Positions 47,528-58,008 of a stretch of DNA of 64,000 nt are shown piece by piece. Every line of letters starts with the position of its first letter. Position 1 is the stretch's first letter. Origin of the DNA: Silene latifolia (Eukaryota; Streptophyta; Magnoliopsida; Caryophyllales; Caryophyllaceae); assembly GCF_048544455.1 (NCBI RefSeq), contig NC_133529.1:42633456-42697455 (forward strand), written 5' to 3'. The translations under genes were made by a program, and so were the position numbers. Under the pieces are notes generated by a model that had not been told where the DNA came from, searched no databases, and saw nothing but the letters and a program-made list of their open reading frames with translations.

Positions 47528-48481
47528 CTAGGTGATTGCTCCAAAACCCAAACTAAAAACACTACCTGAAGTGCTCTTTCTACCATCCAAGCATCCTACC
47601 CAGTCACTTTCAGTGAAGCCAAACAGCCGAAAGTCTGAAACTTTAGCATACCATATAACATACTTTAGCATTCCACCACCATAACGGAGAATTCGCTTTG
47701 CTGCATCAAGATGTTGCTTGGTTGGATTATGCATATACCTTGACACAACACTAACAGTATAAGCAATATCAGGTCTAGTGTGCGTCAAATAGTTCACACA
47801 ACCTACAAGACTTCGGTATAATCTCCCATCAGCATGATCGATTCCATCATGTCGCTGCAACTTCTCATTCACATTCATGGGTGTGGACGCAACTTCACAA
47901 TAGGTCATGTGGAACCTCTTTAACAAATCATGTGCATACTTCTCTTGACACGCAAAAATACCATCATCACTCTGTTTTACCTCAAGTCCTAAAAAATATT
48001 TCAACAAACCCAAATCTGTCAACTCATACCGACTAATCATAATATACTTGAACTCGTCAACAATAGGTTGAAATGAACCCATATATATCATATCATCCAC
48101 ATAAAGACACACAACCAAAAAATCTCCATTGCCTTGCTTCTTCAAACAAAGAGTAGGTTCATTTTCACTTCTTGTGAATCCACTTGAGTGGAAGAAAGTG
48201 TCAATTTTGCTATACCAAGCACGTGGTGCTTGCTTGAGCCCATAAAAAGCTTTACTCAGCCGGTAAACTTTGTCTTCTTGGCCGCCAGAAATAAACCCCT
48301 CTGGTTGAGAAACATAAACCTCCTCCTGCAACTCTCCATTTAAAAAAGGCAAACTTCACATCAAATTGGTAGACAGGTAACTTGAACTATGCAGCCACCG
48401 CAAGAAATGCTCTCACAATTTCAAAACGAGCAACGGGTAAGAATGTTTCCTCATAATCCACGCCTTTCTGTTGGGAGTATC
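47528..48481 (-). pseudogene. RT: Copia 3 reverse transcriptase, 5'-truncated
   Basis: From the minus-strand [14 protein letters not shown] region near 48480 the RT reads through [35 protein letters not shown], the catalytic [21 protein letters not shown] and [20 protein letters not shown], then the RNase H start [19 protein letters not shown] shift lies near 48352. Everything 5' of the RT (fingers, IN, gag) is missing: at 48482 the sequence changes to an unrelated TATCACC repeat. Confidence 0.88.
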
Positions 48482-50190
48482 CTTTATCACCTTATCTAAC
48501 CGTTGTTTTGTATTTCAAATGTATATCACCTTATCTAACCGTTGTTGCACCTATTATTTGGCGTAGTGTGGGGGTTGTGAGGAGAGCATGGTGGTGGTCA
48601 TGGGTGGTGGATTGGGTGGTGTTAGGTGGTCGGAAATGGGCTGTAAAAGAAGGTACACGGGTTATGTTTAGCCGAGTGTTTGTGGTGTTGTTGGCTGTTT
48701 GTTTTGTGTTATGTAATAGGTGTTTAGGCTAGAGTTTGGCGGTGGCTTGTGGTGCTGGAAGTGGCCGTGACCACCGTGTCTAGGAGGGGGTGGTGGTGAT
48801 TAAGATGGTGTTTGGTGTGTGTATGTCGAGTGTGTATGTGGGTGTATAGGGCTGCTAGTGTGCGTTTTGTTGCTGTTGTTTGGAATGGTTGTAGGGGCCG
48901 GGTGAGGTGGCTGACCAGAGTAGGGGTTGGCCGTGGTGAAGGTGGTGAAAGGTGGTGGTGTTGGCTGTGTGTATGGTGGTTGTCGGGGCTGTTTTATGGG
49001 CTGTCCAAACATGGTTTAACCCGTGTTTGTGGGTGTGTCATGAGTGTTTTAGTCGAGTTATAAGACGAGTTTTACTTAGTGTATTATGGGCTATGAGTCG
49101 GGATTGGAGCCATGTTTAGCGGGGGATGTGAGTCGGGATTTAAATTTAATTATATTAAATTATATAATTAGATTAGTTAGTAATTAAATTTATTTAATTG
49201 TATTTATTTAGGTGACGGTTTTGTGAGACGGTTTTATAAGACGGATCTTGCTTGTGTCGAGTAGCTTATGGAGATTTGCTAAAAGGAAGGTTTATCCTAC
49301 TCCGTTTCAATAATGTGTATGTTTGTTAGTGGGTCATTCGTCATTTCTTGCATTATATGAGTCGTTTGCATATTGTATTTGGGAATGTGTATCATGATGA
49401 GTTGGTAATTGGCATATCGTATGGTATCTTACATTTATTGTGTTTGTCATGTATATTGGAGGGCATGACAGTTTATCTTGGTTACTTGTTATTGAGGAGA
49501 CGTGAGGCGGTTGGGAGACCGTCTCATGCTCGGGTCGCCTTGGAGCTTCCCACTCCAAGAGGGATGTGCACATTAATGACTTGAGTTTAGAGGGACTCGT
49601 GTAGTTGAGACACGATGTCTGGCAGAAGACCCGGTTGGCTTCTGTGACTGGTACGTCTGGGCGTGTCCCGGTACCTGTTTGTGTGGAGTGGTGTCGTGGG
49701 CGTGTCCCTGGCACCGGTGGTTGTGGGTACGTCTGGGCGTGGTTCGGTACCGGCATGGTGGTTATTTGATAGCGTCTCATTCATATCATAGTCATGTTGC
49801 ATACTCACACATTTTGTGTCGTGTCTTACTTTATTTATTGAAACTGACGTGTTGTGTGTCTGTGTAATTGTCACCTATTTCCAGGGTGGCTTGTGTCGAT
49901 CCATATGATATTTTCGATCATATGGAGAGCAGATTAAGTACATGTTATCTTTGATAGCACGTGGGAGACGGGACGAGTCTTGATGATATCCGAGTCGAGT
50001 ATAGTTGGCTAGAAGAGTATAGTTCACATGAGTTGTACTTTCCTTCGTCTATTAGTTTATGGTTTGTAATCACTAAACTTCTTTATTTATATAAAGAGTT
50101 TCTTAATTTTAATTCTGATTTCACTGCCTCGGGAAACCGAGACGGTAACATCTCCCAATTACCGTGGCCGGGTAAGAAGGGGGTGTTACA
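48482..50190 (+). mobile_element. Degraded LTR-like stretch with Tekay-type 3' end
   Basis: It ends GGGGGTGTTACA at 50190, like the plus-oriented end of the Tekay-type LTRs, and shares the GGGATGTGCACATTAATG block (about 49560) seen in the other LTRs. The expected TGTAATACC start is not found, so the left border is uncertain. The left edge has a duplicated TATCACCTTATCTAACCGTTG (about 48484 and 48525). Frames such as 48508-48732 and 49961-50338 look spurious. Confidence 0.45.
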
Positions 50191-51597
50191 AAGAATTTGT
50201 TACTCGGTAGAAATCTCCATTTTTTCCATACAATATCTTTGTCATATTGAGGGTTCCTCCCCTCATCTCTACAAATTCTATCTCTCGACGAAAACTCCCC
50301 ATGAAGAAATTTCAAGTGAAGCAGCATTTCTGATGTAAAACTAGATCAAGTTTTAACGTGTTTGAGTAAAATTGCAGCGCGATAAATTTTTAGGTGTTTT
50401 GTGTTTAAATTGGAATGAAAATAAAGATGGATATGTGTATAACTCTTACCCTCACAAGGACTAAGCTAAACACTCGGGATTCAACCTCGCAAGGAAGAAC
50501 CAATAACTAAACTCACAAGTTTAGAAGGGATGCTTACAAGCAATTAAGTATAAACTTAACTTTTATTTCAAACTCAAGATATCATAACAAGGACGGCATA
50601 ACTACCTATTTATAATCTATATGGACCGACCTAACACGCCTATATCGGTTTCCATCTTCTACCATAAAACAATTAACTTGATAACTAAGATAGCTAGAAT
50701 TAGGAAACTTATGCTTAGGAAAGTATTACATCAACTCTTAATAAAATAAATTAACTCGAATAAAATAACTATTGTACTCTTGGTATTTATTCATAAATTT
50801 TGAACATACTAGGATATGACTCCTTATGGTAAGAAGCCTCGACATCACTGCCTGAGACGCCAAGTAAAACCTTAACACGCCTGAACAATACTGAAGTAAT
50901 TTGAACAATCCTGGAAGGTGTTCACTTTCTCTCGTTATGACTAATTCCTTTTCAAGTTATCATATTCACTTGACTTGGGTCATTCTAAAATCTTTCGACT
51001 AACTTGAAAATGTCTTGACTTATCAATACTTTGTTATCACTCATTGTTCCTGCATCAAGTTCACACTCCTTATCCTTTACATGAGAAGCACTATCAGCAT
51101 ACAGATTTTGGCATTTTGGGTCTGAGAGTGATGATTTGGTTCATGAGGAGGTTGTTTTGCAAATTGCCAAGAAGAAATGGCTATCGTCGGATTCCTCTCT
51201 TGTTAGCAAGGTCTCCATGGTTCAGTTTCAATTTGTTGTGGTCAAAGAAAACTCGAGCATGAATTATAGTCACAAGGTGGATCATTCTAATCGTTGGGAT
51301 CAATGGTTAGGTCTGGTGCTAATTCGAGGAAGAGATCTTCTGTTTCTGTCCACAAATTAACTTTTCTTTCGAGGTACTTAGAGACGGTTGTTGCAGTTGA
51401 AAGGCCTAAAAGAAAGGAGGCTCACTTATCTAGTTCGATGATTATTACCGTCCACCCTTCAAGAAATGTCATTTTTCTGTTTCAATTAATTCAGCTTGTA
51501 ATTTTAGTTCGATTAGTTGGATATCTAGTAGTTTAGGGGTATCTAATCCTCCCATGTTTGTGTTGTAAGTTGTTTTGTTTTAATATAATTCATTGTT
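50191..51597. other. Diverged intergenic DNA, possible retroposon tail
   Basis: No recognisable gene. Overlapping frames at 51044-51536 are AT-rich and carry no known domain. A run ending ...TTGTAAAAAAAAATG at about 51594-51610, after ATATAATTCATTG, resembles the 3' end of a plant LINE, but I cannot show a coding match upstream. Confidence 0.35.
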
Positions 51598-51699
51598 GTA
51601 AAAAAAAATGTTAATTTGACCCTAACCCAACGAGACTCGTATAAACACACTCCGTACAATCCTGTATTTTACAATCTGAAATAGCCTTGACCCGTATGT

Positions 51700-51798
51700 T
51701 ACTCGTACTCAAAATAATCGAAGACAAAATCCGATTGCTTGACCCGTTTAACAGGTCTAATCACATCCAATCGATTGCTTGACCCGTTTAAGAGGTCT
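51700..51798. repeat. Short tandem duplication (GATTGCTTGACCCGTTTAA)
   Basis: GATTGCTTGACCCGTTTAA occurs at about 51734 and again at about 51774, period about 40 bp, followed by CAGGTCTA or GAGGTCTA. ATCACATCCAAT after the first copy recurs at 53141, beyond the element at 51800. Confidence 0.6.
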
Positions 51799-51893
51799 AG
51801 GCCCTGTTTGGTACTCAGCAGATTATAATTAGCAGAAGCAGATTGGTCAAGCAGATTACAAATGACAGATTTGATTGGCATGTTTGATTAGTA

Positions 51894-52127
51894 CTCCCTC
51901 CGTACCAGACCAAAGGTAACACTTACTATAAACGGACGTACCACACCAAAGGTAACATTCCTTATTTGGCCCACAACATTACCAAGTTATCCTTATATCC
52001 ATTTGATATTTACACAAAATGCCATTACATACCCCACCTATTTTTTCCCTCTTTACCCTTACTTTTTCCACCTTTTCTTAAATATTCCATTTTTCCCTAC
52101 GTTACCTTTGGTGTGGTACGGAGGGAG
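51894..52127. mobile_element. Stowaway MITE 1 (234 bp)
   Basis: TIRs CTCCCTCCGTACCA... / ...GGTACGGAGGGAG with TA duplications (51892-51893, 52128-52129). Internal inverted words ACCAAAGGTAAC / GTTACCTTTGGT extend the pairing. Tc1/mariner-type, non-autonomous. Confidence 0.9.
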
Positions 52128-52418
52128 TATATTACAATTAGCAGACTTAGTGGAAGTGTTTGACAATTAGCAGATTTAGGTTAATAGATTGTTGGATACA
52201 TGTTTAAATTATAAACAGATTCATTTTCTACAATATACTAAAGTGAATATGCTGAGGGGAGCAGCATATTAGAAAACAGTAGATTGGAGATTGGAGTTCA
52301 ATCTACTGTTTCAATATGTCATTTACCAAACACGTAATTTAGTAGATTATTGAGTCAAGCATGCTAAAAGTGTTGAATATGCTGAAATTTTATCAATCTA
52401 CTATTTACCAACGTAGTT

Positions 52419-53109
52419 GCTCATTCATGTACGAGTTTTACTCATTCATGAACTTTTTTTCATTATATTTCCATTATATACCCCTTGCCTAGAAAGGGAC
52501 AAAAAAAAAACTCTCTCTAATTCTTTCCCTCACAAAATTAATCAAATCCACAAAATTATTCGAAAATCCGTCAAACTACACAATTATGGATGCCAATTCT
52601 CATATTGATCAAGTAATAATTCTAATTTTTAATTTTATTAATTATATTATACAAAATTAAGGAACTAATTTACACTAATTAAATTAGGGTTTGTTTAAAC
52701 ACAAATGATAAACAAATACAATTGTGACTAGACAAAAGACAACGTCCAGTTCATGAATACTTGCAATTACAATTTCGATTACATTGCATAACTTATATTC
52801 TAATGTTCTATACAATAATCACAAGAAACTCAATTGAAGATTCGACGGAGCAAGAAACAATGGAATGAATGAATTCCAACGAAAGATGCATTAAATGTTG
52901 AAAAAATTGATGTGAATTAGTTCACCGGCCTTTCCACTACCAATTGTACTTACAATTCATATGATTCTTAGTTTGGATGAGGGTTGTTAGAGAGAGAATA
53001 TTGGGAGAAAATAATTGAATTGGAAAAAAAAAGAGTAATGAAAAAATGAAATGAAAGGGTATAATGGTCATTCCCGTCCATGAAAAATAAAATTCGTCCA
53101 TAAATGAGC
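52419..53109. mobile_element. TIR element of 691 bp
   Basis: The left arm starts GCTCATTCATGTACGAGTTT, and the right arm, reverse complemented, reads GCTCATTTATGGACGAATTT, giving imperfect TIRs of about 35 bp. The interior is AT-rich with no transposase. Target-site duplications are not clear. Confidence 0.55.
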
Positions 53110-53166
53110 ACCACCCTTTAGCAAACAAACACCCCTCTAATCACATCCAATGGAATGAAACCCAGT

Positions 53167-53459
53167 AAGTGGATTATATATCTGATGTAGTACATCAGAT
53201 GGTATAAGTTTTTGAGCATTAACATAAAGTTTTTGAGTTTTAATTTTAAGATTTTGAGTTTTATCATAAAATTTTTGAGTTCATTTACTTAAATATTAAT
53301 CTCAAAAAGTTATATTATAACTCAAAAGAATTATATATGCTCAGAAAATTTTAATTTTAGAAGTCATAAAACTAAAATGTACGGAGTAATTTATAAAGTC
53401 TATAAAACTCAAAAAAAAAAAATACACAAAAACTCAAAAATTCGTTAAATGTGATGTAG
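53167..53459. mobile_element. AT-rich MITE-like repeat, copy 2
   Basis: Reverse-complement counterpart of 30471-30763. It ends about 390 bp upstream of the carrier gene ATG, so it may lie in or next to that gene's promoter. Confidence 0.6.
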
Positions 53460-53844
53460 AATCCTTTTTCTCTATGAAACCAAGAACAAAGTCAGCCTTT
53501 CGACTTAAGAAAAACAATTCGTTTGTTCCTATCCTTTTCCTTTTCTTTCCTTGATTCGACTCTTTCATCATTCCCTCCATCAGAAGTTATCCCCCCATTT
53601 TATCCATTTTCATCATCAAACCTTCAAACCTTCTTCATAACCCAGCTACCACCTTTTAATTCATCAATCATCATCATCTAACAAAACAAACAAACAAACA
53701 ACATTCATCCTTGATAAACACCAACAATGTCTCATATTCACCATTAAACTTTAGCCAAGAACAATAAAGTTTGCATCTTTCATAATGATCACAACCCAAT
53801 AAAAAAAGGGTTGAAACAATTTCAATAAATATTATAATAAAATA

Positions 53845-56800
53845 ATGGTGGAGGAAGATGAAGGTGAAGAAAGTTATAGTAATATGTCAACAAATCCAGC
53901 AGCTAGAATAGCAAGTGGTTCATCATGGAAATATGCAACAAACTTCAAAAGAGATTTAATGGCAGGTGCAATTATGGGAGGTGTAGTTCACACCATTGTT
54001 GCACCTATTGAAAGAGCTAAGCTTTTGCTTCAAACACAGCATAGTAACTTTGCTATACTTGATGGTAAACACCCTCAGTTTAAGGGTATGGTTGATTGTA
54101 TTCTTAGAACTGTCAAAGACGAAGGTTTTCTTTCTCTTTGGAGAGGTAATGGTAGCAGTGTTCTTCGCTATTACCCTTCTGTTGCTCTCAATTTCTCTCT
54201 TAAGGTATCTTTTATCTTCTTTTTTCATTTTCTATTATTATTTGATGCAATCTTGATTTTAGAATGCTTTTTTTTTCGATGTCAAATGAGCGACAAGGGC
54301 ATTACAATGTAAGGGGCGGACGGGCAGGGGTTTCGGACCTGTTCTGTACTTCTTGCTGAATGTTAAAGGTAGTGTGAGATATGGGTTTTGATGGTTTGTT
54401 AGGAAGTAAGGTAAAGATGCTACAAGTTTGGAAATTTGGTGTTTGTTTTAGTTGAATTGCTATTTTATGGTCTTAAGTGTGATGTATATATGACTTAGAT
54501 GATTGGAAATTGATGTTTAGATGACTAATCTTGGAAAGTTTAGTTTAATGGAACTAGTGTTTACTAAGGAAAATTTGGTACTCCCTCCGTCCTGGAAATT
54601 GTTTACTTTGGTTTTGGTACAAAGACCAAATAAAGAGGACGAATTATTGGATGGCAAGTGGATCACATTGAGTGTGGAGGATCAAATTTCCCATCAAAGG
54701 CATTCTCGAAATAGAAAGGTAAACATTTGACTCAACACCCTAAAATGGAATAGGTAAACAAATGACCGGGACAGAGTGACTATTTTATAGACTCAAATGT
54801 GATGTGTATAGCATTTAGTGATTGGAGATTGATGTTTGAAAGACAAATATTGGAAGGTTTTAGTTTAGTGGAACTAGGGTTTACTATGGACTTGATTATG
54901 AGCATAAAAGAATGAAGGGACTCATGAGATGGGAAAGTGTTTTGAATCATGGGAGGTGCTCGATTGTTGAATTTATATTGTTATTAGAGTTGTATTACTT
55001 GTAATTTGATGGGGGTTTGATTTAGATAGCCTACCGGCGTATTCTTTCTTATTTGGGAGTGCTTAGTAGAGCGGTAGTCAATGTTGAGATGACATTCATT
55101 CTGATTACGGTGGAGCAAAAAACGATAGTTTCAATGCACTGAGTGTGCAATGCTATCGTTGCCAACATTTGTGGTCCTTCGGTCATTGTTAAGTACGGAG
55201 ACAGCTTGTTTATTTTAATGTTTCTCTGTTTCTAGCATTTCATTGGGTGGAAGAATGCTCAAGTGTTCTTCTATTACTTACTCTTCAATAGTTTGACTGG
55301 TCCGGTAACTAGTGGTACTCATTTTTTTTTTTTCTATTCCTCTGACTTCTACAACAAAAGCATCTTTTTGGTGCATAGGGAGCCACAAGGGAAGTGTGTT
55401 GCTTCAGGTTTACGCGAGGTCATGAGGGGGCATCACCTAAATGTAAGTTGACCAATTAGGCTAGTTAACATTTGCGCTGCAGCATATTGGTAGAACTAGA
55501 GTTACATTTTTTATCGTCTATGCCACAAGATTCTTTTAAAATACATTTCTGTTACCTAAACTTTTTTATGAATGACAGACAGGCTAGTAGTTTGATTTAG
55601 TCAGGGAATTACTGGTACTCATTTTGGTTTTTCATGAGATAATAAAAGGATTTTGTCTGCTTAAGCAATGATAGTTCGCTTCTGTTGATGTTTGCTCTTT
55701 TAATTGTTGGCTGAAGATGGGATGTCAAAAAAGGTTGTATCACGGGCAAGGATTGAAGAGTATTCACTCTAGCTCGTCTGATACTCAGCTTTATTCTTTT
55801 CCCTTGCTGCTTAAGTGAGATGGGGTTATTACTTATTAGACATGGCTATATTGAAGCAGTCATTTGTTTGTCAAAGCTATAGTACAAATTTTCTTTTTGA
55901 ACGCAAGCTATGATACAATTTTAATAAAAGAGCACAAGTTTTTTTGGTTAGTATCAGTTACATAGTTGTATAATGGATGACATGATTGTGTATAGAGACG
56001 ACATGTTGGCTATAATTGGTAATTTAAAGAGGAAGCTGCCGGAAACGGCAATTGTGTTTCTGCTCCGAAAAAGATGATGTCCCATCGGGTGACTGAAAAG
56101 TAATAACACAGAAAATTAGAAGAAAACATGGGATTTGGTTTTGGGGATTTGCTTCGATACCGATGCCCGAGTGCTTTTGTAAAATTAAATTAACAAGCTT
56201 TTCTAAGTCCTCACCCCACTCATACTCAAAAGAAAACATCTCTTACTGGATTTGCTTTTAGAGGGGAATCAGTGGTATGACAGTGCTACTGACAATCAGT
56301 CGCCAATCGCCAATTTGTCACTAGAACTCCATTTACTGATTGCTTCTGTCAATCTTATCCCAGTGCAGCAATGCCTCAAGGACTCTCGCAATCAGTGATG
56401 TAAGGGGGAGTCTGATGTACAAAGCCTTGCCCTTGTACAAGCAGGCTGTATCCGGATTATTATAAGATATACCATTAAAGTTGGGTCGCGTGGTGTTATC
56501 TTGACTCATCACCATATTGTTCTTTCCCATGGAGAGGAATATCTGAAATCTGAGAAATACAAATTGCATACTGAGGATGCTATGGGGACTTAGGTTGATG
56601 ATTAACTGGTAAAAGTTCTCTCGCGCTCTTCTAATGAGATAAGAGGAGATGCTCATAGTGAGGTCTAGTCTATATAGATAGATATTTCAAATGACCGTTT
56701 TGGCTATTCCTACCTTTTTAGACTCCTATAAGCTCCCCACACTCTACAATCTAAATATATACATGGTAGTAAGGAAATAAGTCTCAGTTCAGATTTTTGT

Positions 56801-57921
56801 TTGATTATGGATCTTTGTAATTGATATTCTTGAATTTCAAAAATAGATATTATGTAACCTACCCCGTAAGTTTCCTTATATATCTAGATGAAAGTGCGCA
56901 TGTGCTGCACCTGCTGATTGTTGCAGGAGCCATATGCTTCTCTAGATTGGGGATGTGGGGTAGAAACTTAAATGTGGAGTGACAACTATTTGTTGAAGGT
57001 TAGCAAAATCTGAATTTTTAAGCTAGTGCTATGAAGAGAGTAGCAATTTGTTTTACCTGATTGTAAGACACCCAAATCTTTATGTTTTCTTCATTCTTAA
57101 ATGATTAGCTTCAAAAACTGTTAAGACATTTCCATTAATTACATTGATAGAACCTCATCATTGAGTTATTCCTATTCTGACATCGGGAGGAGCATAACAT
57201 TCTTTATCTGGACTTCTTCACCGAAAGAGAAAATTAACAAAAACAAACTCATCTAATTGAATGAAATTATCATGTGAGAAGTAGAATATCACGTTAGTGC
57301 CAAAGGGATGTAAACCTTTATTGCTGTTAAAGTAATTGGTTTTAACATGAGCCGAATCTTTTGAGAAGGCCATATTTCTTTTCTTTTGCGTCTCTCCCCT
57401 TAATTTAGTTTAGCATTCTTAATCATAGTTTATAAAGGTAGAAACTTCAAGCTGATAGTATGAGGATTTACAACCGAAGATGTCTTAGTCTAGTGGTTAA
57501 GAGTTAAGACGGAGGTATTGTGGACAATAGGTCCTAGGTTCGAATCCCCCTCCCCTTTATTGTAATGCGACTAAGTGCGCGCTTCGTTAGACTCAAAAAA
57601 AAAAATAGTATGAGGATTTACATGTAATTGATAATCCGTCCAGGTGATAAGTTTCCCATGTGCATAAGCTCAAGTTTCTAATAACGTTAATAACATATTT
57701 TTTGGCTGTAGAAAGAACTGCCATCACATTGATGCTTATGGGTTCAAAAGCCAAGTCATGAGTACCACCCTCAATGATTTACCGACGAAGCTATTTGACA
57801 TCTGTAAATAATGGCAACATTGATTAGACATGTCTTTATGTTTTCGTGCTCTTACGTTATGTTTCACTACACAAAAATGGCAACAATGTGGGTTTAGCAC
57901 GACTATTGTTTTCATATTGTT

Positions 57922-58008
<87 letters not shown>

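Larger units (their letters stand above)
51800..53136. mobile_element. Candidate PIF/Harbinger-type element containing nested insertions
   Basis: Left end GGCCCTGTTTGG, right end AACAAACACCCCT; CTA flanks both sides (51797-51799 and 53137-53139), a 3-bp duplication as in Harbinger elements. No transposase. It contains a Stowaway (51894-52127) and a TIR element (52419-53109). An alternative right end near 52414 (ACCAACGTAG) is also possible. Confidence 0.4.

Noticed and set aside
48800..49063. Pro/Thr-rich and Val/Trp-rich overlapping frames
   Set aside because: Low-complexity GTGG-rich LTR-like sequence, open on both strands.
56024..56656. Minus-strand frames in the carrier intron
   Set aside because: No recognisable domain or splice structure; treated as chance.
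57480..57560. Possible tRNA gene
   Set aside because: Box A and B are present, but there is no cloverleaf pairing, and an A-tail and long TSD show it is a SINE.
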